From the NCBI GenBank assembly GCA_028287745.1, contig JAQBPB010000035.1, positions 1 to 64,000 of the forward strand: DNA of 64,000 bases, written 5' to 3'. Each line of letters opens with the position of its first letter. Position 1 is the first letter of the stretch. This DNA comes from Chloroflexota bacterium (lineage in GTDB: Bacteria; Chloroflexota; Chloroflexia; Chloroheliales; Chloroheliaceae). Below are positions 51,704 to 59,913 of the stretch, one piece after another. The translations under genes and the position numbers were made by a program. The notes beneath the pieces are model-generated. The model was not told where the DNA came from. It worked only from the letters and a program-made list of their open reading frames with translations, and did not search any database.

Positions 51704-52516
51704 ATGACTTTAATAGTTAAAGACGAGCGCGAAGTCGAGCAGGCAATGATGGGGATTATCGAGTCGGGCGGCCGCCTGGAAAAAGATAGCCCCATGACCG
51801 CCGACTACCGCGAAAACCTGCTGAACCTGATGACGATGCAGGCCGACAGCGAACTGGCCGGTTCTTACGGCTACATTCCCTGGATTAACCAGGCCCCCAG
51901 CATTGAAGAAAAACTGATCGTGGCTAACATCGTCCGGGATGAAGTTTTACACGGCAAGCGCATGTACGGCTTGCTCAAAGAACTGGGCGTGGACGCCGAA
52001 GCCCGTGTCCGCGAACACGATAAAGACTTTATGGCCCGCCTGGACGACTCGGAGGCCAATATCGGCACAGAACGCAAAGCGGCCGATAAGAGGGTTAACA
52101 TTTTCTATTATTCGATTGATACCTGGACCGATTTCATTATGTTTAACTTCTGTATGGACCGGGGCTCGGCCCACCAGTTGGAAGATGTGAAGCAGTCCAG
52201 TTACGGCCCCTGGGCGCGGGTGATCGAACTGATTTTCAAAGAGGAAGTGACCCATATACGTCACGGTGACATGTGGGCCGAGCGCCTGGCGACAGACCCG
52301 GCAACCCACGCGGACTGCCAGCAAACTTTTAACAAGTGGTATTTGCGGACCATGAACATCTTTGGCCGCCCTGGCAGTTCCCGCAATAAGCTTTACCGGA
52401 AGTACCGGCTTAAACTGCGCGATAATGATGAGGTCCGCACCGCTTTCGACACCGAAATCCGCGAACGCTGCGCCCAATACGGCCTGATTGTCCCCGAATG
52501 GAAGCCCAACTGGTAA
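51704..52516 (+). CDS. paaA: PaaA-like di-iron subunit (phenylacetyl-CoA epoxidase family)
   Basis: 270 aa, PF05138-type. Candidate di-iron ligands E50, E80/H83 (DEVLHG), D143 and E181/H184 (EEVTH); the 30-residue E50-E80 spacing equals that of known PaaA. Ligands present exclude the inactive structural subunit PaaC. PaaB, PaaC, PaaD and the reductase PaaE are not encoded alongside; a terminator follows. It may pair with subunits elsewhere, or belong to a variant monooxygenase. AAGGAG precedes ATG 51704. Confidence 0.82.
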   Translation: MTLIVKDEREVEQAMMGIIESGGRLEKDSPMTADYRENLLNLMTMQADSELAGSYGYIPWINQAPSIEEKLIVANIVRDEVLHGKRMYGLLKELGVDAEARVREHDKDFMARLDDSEANIGTERKAADKRVNIFYYSIDTWTDFIMFNFCMDRGSAHQLEDVKQSSYGPWARVIELIFKEEVTHIRHGDMWAERLATDPATHADCQQTFNKWYLRTMNIFGRPGSSRNKLYRKYRLKLRDNDEVRTAFDTEIRERCAQYGLIVPEWKPNW

Positions 52517-52533
52517 ACCTTAAACAGGAAAAT

Positions 52534-52568
52534 AAAAATCTGGCAGTCACCCGGCTGCCAGATTTTTT
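52534..52568. terminator. Bidirectional intrinsic terminator
   Basis: AAAAATCTGGCAG / CTGCCAGATTTTT, 13-bp perfect stem, between the converging paaA-like and amidohydrolase genes. Confidence 0.9.
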
Positions 52569-52586
52569 CTTTACTACAAACGCCGT

Positions 52587-53987
52587 TTATTTCGCAGCTT
52601 TAAGCGTGTCAGCCTGGGTCTGGCCGCGCATCACCAGCTTGCCGCTGCCGGGAGCGCCAATTACTTCGTCCTCTTGATAGACCACTTCGCCCCGCCGGAT
52701 GGTCGTTACCGGCCAGCCTGTTACCGACCAACCTTCATACACCGAATAATCGGCATTCGACTTGAGCATCGAGTTCTCGACTTCACGGGTAAGTTCCGGG
52801 TCGAAAACTACAATATCGGCGTCACTGCCCACCGCGATTGTCCCTTTGCGCGGGTAAAGGCCGAACAATTTGGCGGCGTTAGTGGCGGTAACTTCGACAA
52901 ACCGGCTGGCCGAAATCCGGCCGGTGCGTACCCCTTCCGAGTACAGCATGGGCAGCATCATTTGCAGGTTTTCGACACCAGGCCGCAGCTTTTTGATATC
53001 CAGTTCCGGGTCCAGTTTGTCCTTCAACATCCAGGGGGCGTGGTCGGTGCAGACCGTATGAATCGTGCCCTGTTGAATCCCGGCCCAGAGGGCTTCGGCG
53101 TCGTGCTGCTCGCGCAGGGGCGGCTGCCCGACATATTTTGCCCCGTCCTCTTCCTGGAAGCGCTCGCTGGTCAGGTGCAGGTAGAGCGGCCTGGTTTCGA
53201 CATAGACCGGCACGCCCCGCGACTGGGCTTCGGCGCACACTTCTAAGGCGCGTTGGGACGAGAGATGCACAATATAAACCGGGGAGTTGGTGGCCTCGGC
53301 GAAGGCGACCGCCCGCTGGGTGGCGACCACTTCCGAAAGGACCGGGCGGCTTTCCGGGAAGTAACACAGGGCGGTGTGGTGAGCGGCCGTTAACTGGGCG
53401 GTCGCGTCTTCAATCAGGCTGTGGTCCTCGCAATGAATCAGCGAGACAATCCCATTGGCCCCGGCCCGGCGGGTGGCTTCCAGGTAACCCGAAACTTGCT
53501 CGTCAAACTGGGGCATGACCATGAACATCTTCATGCTGTTGCAGCCTATACTGAGCAGTTGGGGAATTTCATCCAGCAATTCGGGCGTGGGGTTGATTAT
53601 AATTGGGTGTAAGAAAAAGTCCGCGATGGCCTGTTCGCTGGCGGCGGCGGTTTCGCGGGCCAGACCGGCCAGGAGGGTTTCTTCCGGCGGAATATAGGTC
53701 ATGTTGCCGACTGTCGTAACGCCGCCGGCCAGGGCCGCCGCCGAGCCGGTGGTAAAATCATCAACCCAGATAGGTTCATCACTTGTAGCTGGTTGCGAAC
53801 GCAGGTGGACATGGGCATCAATGCCGCCCGGAAACAAAAGTTTGCCGTGCGCGTCCAGTTCGCGTTCCGCCGACATCTCTCCGCCTATTTGCACGATGAT
53901 GCCGCCCGCGATACCGATGTCCGCCCGCACGGACCCCTCGGCGTTAACGATTTCTCCACCCCGAATTACAAAATCCAAACCGGCCAT
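52587..53987 (-). CDS. Dihydropyrimidinase/hydantoinase/allantoinase-family amidohydrolase
   Basis: 466-aa metal-dependent cyclic amidohydrolase. HVHL metal pair after GGIDAHVHLRS, carbamylated Lys in NSMKMFMV, metal His in SLIHCEDH and VYIVHLSSQ, catalytic Asp in CTDHAPW. Resembles allantoinase/dihydropyrimidinase/dihydroorotase-like enzymes; the precise ring substrate is not fixed by sequence, and no purine or pyrimidine catabolism gene is adjacent. Monocistronic. Confidence 0.9.
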   Translation of the reverse strand: MAGLDFVIRGGEIVNAEGSVRADIGIAGGIIVQIGGEMSAERELDAHGKLLFPGGIDAHVHLRSQPATSDEPIWVDDFTTGSAAALAGGVTTVGNMTYIPPEETLLAGLARETAAASEQAIADFFLHPIIINPTPELLDEIPQLLSIGCNSMKMFMVMPQFDEQVSGYLEATRRAGANGIVSLIHCEDHSLIEDATAQLTAAHHTALCYFPESRPVLSEVVATQRAVAFAEATNSPVYIVHLSSQRALEVCAEAQSRGVPVYVETRPLYLHLTSERFQEEDGAKYVGQPPLREQHDAEALWAGIQQGTIHTVCTDHAPWMLKDKLDPELDIKKLRPGVENLQMMLPMLYSEGVRTGRISASRFVEVTATNAAKLFGLYPRKGTIAVGSDADIVVFDPELTREVENSMLKSNADYSVYEGWSVTGWPVTTIRRGEVVYQEDEVIGAPGSGKLVMRGQTQADTLKAAK

Positions 53988-54278
53988 ATTATCTCCTTGA
54001 TAAGTTTCAAACTGATTGTGAGCAGTAAATTTGAACTGAAGCCTATGTTATGAATGGTGCTATATGTTTTATTACCCATTCCCGGTGCTTTTAAGCCTTC
54101 CGGTGGGTTTACTCACCAATGAGCAGTGCATTTGGCAAAATTCTAACTAATTATCCCGGCTTTTTCAAACTTAAAGGCCGGTGGCCGGAAGTCCGGCCAT
54201 TCGTCCAATTGCTAAAAGCCGGGACTATCCCCTAAAATTATGGAGAATAAGAAAAGTTTAAGGAGCAGAAAACGTAAA

Positions 54279-55031
54279 ATGGAAAATAAGGCTGGGGTGG
54301 TAGGCGTAATTAAGGCTCTATTCCGGTTCCCGGTAAAATCCATGCATGGACACCGGCTGGACGAAGCTTTTCTGACCGGCAGCGGTTTCGCAGGCGACCG
54401 CCGTTTTGCTTTTGTGCGGGCCGACAATCATTCGAACTTTCCCTGGTTGACTTCCCGCCAGGTTAATTCGATGCTGCGGTATGAGCCTTATTTTACCGAC
54501 CCGGCCAACCCGCTTGAATCAAGCGTCCGGGTGACTACCCCCGACCGGCAAGATTTCCCGGTGGATAGTCCGGAACTGTTAGCCGGACTGACCGCCCATT
54601 ACCCGGCTGGGGCCTATTTAACCGGCAGCCAGGAAGGGCTTTTTGACGACTCGGCGGTATCCCTTATCAGCCTGGCAACCATCAACTGGCTTGGCGAACA
54701 GGCCGGTCTGGAATTAGACCCGTGCCGCTTCCGGCCGAATCTACTGGTAGAAACCTTATCAGGCGAACCTTTTGAGGAAGAAAAATGGGTCGGGTCGGTT
54801 TTGCAGCTTGGGGACCGGGAAGATAGCCCGCAAATACGGCTGGAGAGCCAGAATATTCGCTGCGTCATGATTAATTTCGACCCGGATACCGCCCAGGAAA
54901 CGCCTGCGGTCCTGCGTGAGGTCGCCCGCAGCCGGAAAAACAAGGCGGGCCTTTACGGCTCGGTGGTCCGGTCCGGTTGGGTCAGGGCCGGGGATGCTAT
55001 ATGCTTGCTACCGGGTCATCCGACAGGATAG
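54279..55031 (+). CDS. MOSC domain protein
   Basis: About 250 aa from ATG 54279 with AAGGAG upstream (spacing a little long); an ATG at 54240 in frame is the alternative. N-terminal MOSC_N barrel (IKALFRFPVKSMHGHRL ... GFAGDRRFAFV) and C-terminal MOSC domain; the conserved Cys is in NIRCVMINFDPDT. MOSC proteins (mARC/YiiM-like) bind molybdenum cofactor and reduce N-hydroxylated compounds or transfer sulfur. The last 35 bases overlap the end of the opposite-strand ABC gene. Confidence 0.85.
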   Translation: MENKAGVVGVIKALFRFPVKSMHGHRLDEAFLTGSGFAGDRRFAFVRADNHSNFPWLTSRQVNSMLRYEPYFTDPANPLESSVRVTTPDRQDFPVDSPELLAGLTAHYPAGAYLTGSQEGLFDDSAVSLISLATINWLGEQAGLELDPCRFRPNLLVETLSGEPFEEEKWVGSVLQLGDREDSPQIRLESQNIRCVMINFDPDTAQETPAVLREVARSRKNKAGLYGSVVRSGWVRAGDAICLLPGHPTG

Positions 55032-55791
55032 AACCGTCCCGGACCTGGATTAAGCGCCGGGCCTGGCGGGCCAGGTCGGCATCGTGCGTGACGTAAATAA
55101 CCGTCTTACCTTCATCGGCCAGTTGCCGGAAGATTTTAAAGATAAGCTCGCCCGTTACCGAATCCAGGTTACCGGTCGGTTCGTCCGCCACAATCAGGGG
55201 CGGGTTGTTCGCCAGGGCCCGGGCAATCGCCACGCGCTGCTGTTCACCGCCGGAAAGCTCCCTGGGAAGGTGATGGGCGTGGTTGGATAGCTCGACCATC
55301 TGGAGGTTAGCCATGGCCCGGGCGCGGCGTTCCTCGCCCTGCCAGTTGGCTTTAGCGCCGCGCAGGTGTAGCGGCAGCATCACGTTTTCCAGGGCGGTCA
55401 GGGTCGGCAGCAGCTGGAAAAACTGGAAGACAATTCCTACATTCTCGCCCCGCCAGCGCGCCAGCTGGTTCTCACTTAACTTGCTGAGGTCTTTCCCCCC
55501 AATACTGATCGTCCCGGCGGTTGGCCGGTCAATCCCGGTCATAATGTTAAGGATAGTGCTTTTCCCGCTGCCGCTCGGCCCGACAATCGCTACAAATTCA
55601 CCCGGCTCAATCGTCAGGCTGACCCCGCCCAGAGCCTGGTAATTGCGGCGGCCCATCGGGTAAACCTTGGTTACCTGGTCAAGAATTATCTTTAACTTGC
55701 CGTCAGTGGGGTTTGCGACCGGTGCAGGAGGCTCTTTTTCGAGTAGCTCTTTAATATTAGGATCGGCTGGGAACGGGTTAAGTTTTAGCAT
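54997..55791 (-). CDS. ABC transporter ATP-binding protein (MacB/LolD-like)
   Basis: 264 aa. Walker [11 protein letters not shown] loop FQFFQLLP, signature LSGGEQQR, Walker [10 protein letters not shown] with the DE pair, switch His in VTHD. Sequence type is that of MacB/LolD/FtsE-like exporters with FtsX-type permeases, but no permease is adjacent. An N-terminal extension of about 30 residues precedes the core. Overlaps the MOSC gene at its 3' end by 35 bases. Confidence 0.92.
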   Translation of the reverse strand: MLKLNPFPADPNIKELLEKEPPAPVANPTDGKLKIILDQVTKVYPMGRRNYQALGGVSLTIEPGEFVAIVGPSGSGKSTILNIMTGIDRPTAGTISIGGKDLSKLSENQLARWRGENVGIVFQFFQLLPTLTALENVMLPLHLRGAKANWQGEERRARAMANLQMVELSNHAHHLPRELSGGEQQRVAIARALANNPPLIVADEPTGNLDSVTGELIFKIFRQLADEGKTVIYVTHDADLARQARRLIQVRDGSILSDDPVASI

Positions 55792-55847
55792 AAATATTCT
55801 AGTTCTATTATAACGGTTGAATATGCGTAGAAACGTGAATATAAAAA

Positions 55848-55928
55848 GCCTGGCTCCTGGAGTTGCTTTTAACCTGTGCTATAAATGCGTTCAGGTTAAC
55901 CGTGCTACGAAAAGGAACCAGGCCAGGC
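55848..55928 (-). terminator. Long structured stem ending in a T-tract (terminator or leader attenuator)
   Basis: On the reverse strand GCCTGG-C-CTGG pairs with CCAGG-AG-CCAGGC over a long loop that itself contains AACCTG / CAGGTT, followed by TTTTTATATT. It lies 57 bases before the ABC gene and 124 after the anti-sigma stop, so it either ends the sigma/anti-sigma transcript or attenuates the ABC gene. Confidence 0.5.
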
Positions 55929-56051
55929 GAAAATTTTCTGAAAGCTTCAGATATAAGGAAGCACAAAGGAGTAAACAAACCTTACCGACTACAAAACAGG
56001 GTTAAGACTCCATTGTCTTTCTATATACAGGCTTCACCCGGCGGGAACTGC

Positions 56052-56783
56052 CTAGGGCTGGTTGCCCGGCTCGGTGTTTTGTTTGGCCCGGGCGCTAACT
56101 TCCTCGTTTACGCGAAGCGTCCGCAACAGATACCACAGGCCGACCAGGATAACCCCAGATATAGCAATACCGGCGGCCAGTTCCAGCGGGCTGCTCAGCG
56201 CGTTCCGCAGGTTATCGGCAAAATCTTTGATCGAGCCGTAGACCGCGGCGGTCGGGGCATCCACCGCTGTATTGCTAAAGCTTCCAAAGGCATACAAGCT
56301 CACCCCGACCATCATCACCAGGGCGGCCGCTACCGATGAGAAGCGCAAAACATAGTTTGACGCAATCTGGCTGGTGCGGGATATATGGCGGTCACGGGCA
56401 TAATTAGCCAGGGAAATAGGTTGAGGGTGGGCTGATTCTAATTCATCTTCAGCCGATTCTTCCGGTTCTAACTCGTCATCCTCATCATCTTCGTGAGCAG
56501 ATTCGTTAAATGAAAACGAAGTATAGTGCAATTCAGAAGAGTGATTGTTGTCGCCAAACTGTTGTTTGACAATGATGCGCTGCATTACTAAGGTAGTAAA
56601 TTCGGGTTTCGGGGCTAACATCCGGTCAGTGTGCAAAGCCATCGGAATCTGCTTTAATAAGTCCAGATGGTCACGACAGTCGGTACAAATGACAATATGT
56701 TCTTCATACAGCCGGACTTCCCGGTCATCCAACTGCCCATCAAGATAGGATGACGTAATTAATGTAGCTTCACGGCAAAACAT
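56052..56783 (-). CDS. Zinc-finger (zf-HC2) anti-sigma factor, membrane anchored
   Basis: 243 aa. N-terminal zf-HC2 motif: Cys near residue 3 and H-x3-C-x2-C in EEHIVICTDCRDH. An acidic stretch (DEDDELEPEESAEDELES) leads to membrane helices at about 147-170 and 195-218. In this family the cytoplasmic zinc domain holds an ECF sigma factor; release follows a stress signal. Pairs with the sigma gene 23 bases upstream. Confidence 0.88.
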   Translation of the reverse strand: MFCREATLITSSYLDGQLDDREVRLYEEHIVICTDCRDHLDLLKQIPMALHTDRMLAPKPEFTTLVMQRIIVKQQFGDNNHSSELHYTSFSFNESAHEDDEDDELEPEESAEDELESAHPQPISLANYARDRHISRTSQIASNYVLRFSSVAAALVMMVGVSLYAFGSFSNTAVDAPTAAVYGSIKDFADNLRNALSSPLELAAGIAISGVILVGLWYLLRTLRVNEEVSARAKQNTEPGNQP

Positions 56784-56806
56784 TACGTATCCCCTTTGTC
56801 CATTTA

Positions 56807-57667
56807 CTATTTAGCATTACTATTCACCGCTTTATTCTTTTTCAAAACGCCCTGCGTTTTAGCCCTGGGTAGGTCTTTTTGGCTGGCCGGGTTGCCGCTC
56901 TGGCGCTGTTTTTCAAGTTCTTTTGCCAAAAGCTCCCTGGCCCGGAACAACCGGGTTTTGACGGTCGCCACGGAAAGGCCGGTAGCTTGAGCAATTTCAT
57001 CATAGGACAAATCGTTCCAGTACCGCAGAATTGTCACTCCCCGGTATTTATCTGGCAATTTGTTCAGAAGTTCGCGGACCTCGTCCCGGACTTCCCCGGT
57101 TAAAGCGCGTTCTTCTGGTTCAGGCTGGTCACTCTGTTTCCAGAATGCAATAGCTTCCAGGTCAACTGACGGCTTGCGGCGGCGCAGCATGTCAATACAG
57201 TAATGGCTGGCTATTGATAAGATCCAGGTGGAAAATTTACGCCCCGAAGTATAACTTCGCAACTGGGTATAAGCCCGCACGAAAACTTCCTGGGCGGCGT
57301 CTTCCGCCTCGGTCGGATCTCCCAACATCCGGGCACACAGGTTGTATACCGCTACTTTGTAACGGTCAATTAGTTCGGAAAACGCCTCAACGTCTCCCGC
57401 TAAAACCCGTGATACAATCGCTTCTTCCTCACGGTTAGCTTCTGTCTGCACCGTGGGGGTAGAAGTTTCACGACTATTTGCCACTGCGCCACTATTGTTA
57501 GTGGCTACTGCTGGCGCAACCGTCAAATTATTCTCCTGGGCTGTTGCGTCCGGTTCCCGCTCATCCTGTGGGTTAACCGGCGAAACCAGGGCAAGATCTT
57601 CCTGGACCTCACCCGGACCTGGCTCTCTAAGCTGCTCATCGCGTTTGGCGCGATTAATTTGATCCAT
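56807..57667 (-). CDS. ECF-type RNA polymerase sigma factor
   Basis: 286 aa. Sigma region 2 (FSELIDRYKVAVYNLCARML ... AEDAAQEVFVRAY) and region 4 (LPDKYRGVTILRYWNDLSYDEIAQ ... VKTRLFRAREL) are intact. About 75 acidic/polar residues precede region 2, longer than usual for the class, and a basic Lys-rich tail of about 30 follows region 4. First gene of a two-gene unit with its anti-sigma. Confidence 0.93.
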   Translation of the reverse strand: MDQINRAKRDEQLREPGPGEVQEDLALVSPVNPQDEREPDATAQENNLTVAPAVATNNSGAVANSRETSTPTVQTEANREEEAIVSRVLAGDVEAFSELIDRYKVAVYNLCARMLGDPTEAEDAAQEVFVRAYTQLRSYTSGRKFSTWILSIASHYCIDMLRRRKPSVDLEAIAFWKQSDQPEPEERALTGEVRDEVRELLNKLPDKYRGVTILRYWNDLSYDEIAQATGLSVATVKTRLFRARELLAKELEKQRQSGNPASQKDLPRAKTQGVLKKNKAVNSNAK

Positions 57668-58169
57668 CGCGACTCATTTCCTTCTTTACTCGCCCCGTGT
57701 TCCGACTTTGGTTCCGTTTTCCAACGGAAGCGGGTAATAAATAGGATTAGCTTAGTTAGCTAATACCTTTACGAATTATAACATGCAAAGTTTCAAAAAC
57801 CAGGCACTTTCCTTCAAACTAAATACTTTAACTTTTGCCGGTTTTTGAAACAAGGTTAGACTTTAGCAGCCCTACCTGATTAACGAACCCGAATTTCCCA
57901 ACAATTGTATAAACTCAGCAAGGTTTAAGCCACAAATAGGGTATCGAAGTATCGGGGTGCAACTTTTATCGGACTCATATTCTATGAGACCATTCCGGAA
58001 GGCAAATTGTTTCAACCATTCAAAGATCATTTGCCGATCTCACCCTTTAATGGGATAATCTGGCCCGTACTGCAATTAAATTGCCTGTTTCCAGGTTCCA
58101 TTATCATTGTACCAACCAATTATTAAGAAAAATTAGCTTATTTGTTAAACTTTTTTAGGAAATTCCACT
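57668..58169. other. 502-base intergenic region between divergent sigma and ybaK genes
   Basis: No credible coding frame. Holds an extended -10 element for the sigma gene (reverse TGTTATAAT, -10 at 57775-57780) and an operator-like palindrome ATTAGCT - 5 - AGCTAAT (57746-57764). No clear promoter for ybaK was identified. Confidence 0.5.
57746..57780 (-). promoter_or_regulatory. Extended -10 promoter and palindrome upstream of the ECF sigma gene
   Basis: Reverse strand TGTTATAAT (TATAAT at 57775-57780) with no good -35, then palindrome ATTAGCT/AGCTAAT at 57746-57764, just downstream of the expected start. Leader about 100 bases. Confidence 0.45.
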
Positions 58170-58658
58170 ATGGCAAAGAAGGTCCAGACTCCTAAAACCA
58201 ATGCTATGCGGGCCCTGGATGCCCGGAAAGTAGCCTACCAGACTTTTTCCTATTCCTCTGAAATACATTCGGCGGACGGCGCGGCGGAAGCCCTCGGCGT
58301 TGACCCGGCGATGGTCTATAAGACCCTGGTGGTCCTGCCGGAAAGCGGGCAGGGACGGCCGCTTCTGATAATGGTGCCGGGCAACCACGAGCTTGACCTG
58401 AAAGTGCTGGGGCAGGCGGTTGGCGAGAAGAAACTACGCATGGCTAGCCAGCGCGAAGCCGAGAGCCTCACCGGGCTGCTGGTGGGCGGCATCTCGGCCC
58501 TGGCGCTTTTGAATAAGAACTTCCGTATTTTTGTTGATGAAGCGGCCCTAGAACTTCCTCAAATGTACGTCAACGGCGGCCAGCGCGGCCTGAATTTGCG
58601 GCTCTCTCCCCAGGACTTGCTGTCTGTAACCGGGGCCCTCCCGGTCCCCACCCAATAA
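58170..58658 (+). CDS. ybaK: YbaK/EbsC-type Cys-tRNA(Pro) deacylase
   Basis: 162 aa. Hydrolyses misacylated Cys-tRNA(Pro). Conserved Lys in VYKTLVV, MVPGNHELDLK, LLVGGISALAL and VNGGQRGLN are the YbaK motifs. Acts in trans-editing alongside prolyl-tRNA synthetase. AGGAA precedes ATG 58170. Confidence 0.92.
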   Translation: MAKKVQTPKTNAMRALDARKVAYQTFSYSSEIHSADGAAEALGVDPAMVYKTLVVLPESGQGRPLLIMVPGNHELDLKVLGQAVGEKKLRMASQREAESLTGLLVGGISALALLNKNFRIFVDEAALELPQMYVNGGQRGLNLRLSPQDLLSVTGALPVPTQ

Positions 58659-58969
58659 GACTATTACAAAGCCCTGGCAGGGCGTTTAACGGCTTCTGAA
58701 GGCCGGTGGTTTGTGGTCGCTCTGCCGGGGGGGACAGCCTCGAATTGCACCTTCAACTCCATTGTGTTATAATGCCTGCATTAGCGCATAGGGGTATATT
58801 GGGCCTAATTGTGACCTGGTTTCCACCTGGACGCGCGCTATCTAAAAATATTTAAAAGAGACAGAGGGGTTGCAGGTTGCCAATTTTTATAAGTAATAGG
58901 CTTACTTCCCGGCAGCGACCTGGCCTGAAAGAACTTCTAAACAACAAAACCGAAAGGGGGTTTTGCTAA
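58659..58969 (+). promoter_or_regulatory. rpsO promoter and long, possibly structured leader
   Basis: Promoter TTGCAC (58745-58750), 17-base spacer, TATAAT (58768-58773), giving a leader of about 190 bases. TAGCGC near 58785 can pair with GCGCTA near 58840, closing a hairpin-rich region, a position where S15 autoregulatory RNA is often found. Whether S15 binds is inference. The rest (58659-58740) shows nothing. Confidence 0.6.
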
Positions 58970-59239
58970 ATGTCGCTGCAAAAAGCCGAGAAGGCTACAA
59001 TAATGGGCAATTTTGAAACGCATACTGGCGATACCGGTTCACCGGAAGTCCAAATTGCGCTTTTGACCGAGCGGATCAATCAACTGGTGGAGCACCTGAA
59101 ACTGCACAAGCATGATAATCACTCCCGCCGTGGTCTGCTGAAACTGGTTGGCCGCCGCCGCCGCATGCTGGCCTACTTGAGCGAAAAAGACGTGGAACGC
59201 TATCGCGTCGTAATTGGCAAGCTGGGCATCCGCAAGTAA
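58970..59239 (+). CDS. rpsO: 30S ribosomal protein S15
   Basis: 89 aa, full length. [42 protein letters not shown] and [10 protein letters not shown] are universal S15 segments. Binds the 16S central domain. AAAGGGGG lies upstream of ATG 58970. pnp, its usual neighbour, is not adjacent. Confidence 0.98.
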   Translation: MSLQKAEKATIMGNFETHTGDTGSPEVQIALLTERINQLVEHLKLHKHDNHSRRGLLKLVGRRRRMLAYLSEKDVERYRVVIGKLGIRK

Positions 59240-59270
59240 ATTAAAGTTAGCCCTCGTCGCTTTAAGAATT

Positions 59271-59325
59271 AGAGCCATTGCGAGTTTTGAGAAAATAACC
59301 TTTTCTCAAAACTCGCAATGGCTCT
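59271..59325. repeat. Perfect 25-bp inverted repeat with 5-base loop
   Basis: Left arm starts AGAGCCATTGCGAGTTTTGA and right arm is its exact reverse complement over 25 bases; loop TAACC. It lies 31 bases after rpsO. No standard U-tract follows, yet a stem of this length would end transcription or protect the mRNA 3' end. Confidence 0.9.
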
Positions 59326-59357
59326 TATAAATTTAAATCAATTGCCACGTTAAACGG

Positions 59358-59500
59358 ATAACGTGGCACGTGGAATGGGTAAGGTTGAAGGTAGTACGGG
59401 AAAGGGGTAGTTTCAAAGCTAACCCTGGGAAAGTAGCCTTCCTTCTACCCCGCTGTTTTCTAACGTTCCCCGTCCCACCTTACCCATTCTACGATTATTC
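59358..59500. repeat. Palindromic intergenic repeat, copy C
   Basis: One end reads GGCACGTGGAATGGGTAAGG, the other CCTTACCCATTCTACG, an inverted repeat with one mismatch over about 16 bp. Fills the gap between rpsO and RidA. Confidence 0.65.
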
Positions 59501-59896
59501 CTACCCTTTGGCTCCGCTAACTGCGATAACTTCGATCTCAATCAGGGCATCTTTAGGCAGCCGGGCAACTTCTACAGTTGAGCGGGCGGGCCGGTTGTCC
59601 CCAAAATGATCGGCGTAAATGCCGTTCATTTCGGCAAAGTCACTCATGTGGGCCAGGAAGACGGTTGTCTTGACCACATCCTGCAAGGTCAGGCTGCTGG
59701 CTTCCAGGACCGCTTTCAAATTCTTAAAGACCTGTTCGGTCTGGTCACGCAATTTCCAGTTAATCAGTTCGCCGGTCGCCGGGTCAAGCCCGACCTGGCC
59801 ACTGGTATACACGAAATTACCAATCTTGACCGCCTGGCTGTACGGACCCAGGGCGGCTGGTGCGTTGTTGCTGTGAATAAATTCTTGATTTGCCAT
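59501..59896 (-). CDS. ridA: RidA family enamine/imine deaminase
   Basis: 131 aa, canonical length. Hydrolyses 2-aminoacrylate and related enamines. SNNAPAALGPYSQAV, YTSGQVGLDPATGEL and the C-terminal ARSTVEVARLPKDALIEIEVI are diagnostic, with the substrate-binding Arg in PARSTV. A second, longer paralogue is at 34315. The HAD gene follows upstream on the same strand by 17 bases. Confidence 0.94.
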   Translation of the reverse strand: MANQEFIHSNNAPAALGPYSQAVKIGNFVYTSGQVGLDPATGELINWKLRDQTEQVFKNLKAVLEASSLTLQDVVKTTVFLAHMSDFAEMNGIYADHFGDNRPARSTVEVARLPKDALIEIEVIAVSGAKG

Positions 59897-59913
59897 TAGA
59901 CTATAAGCCCTTT

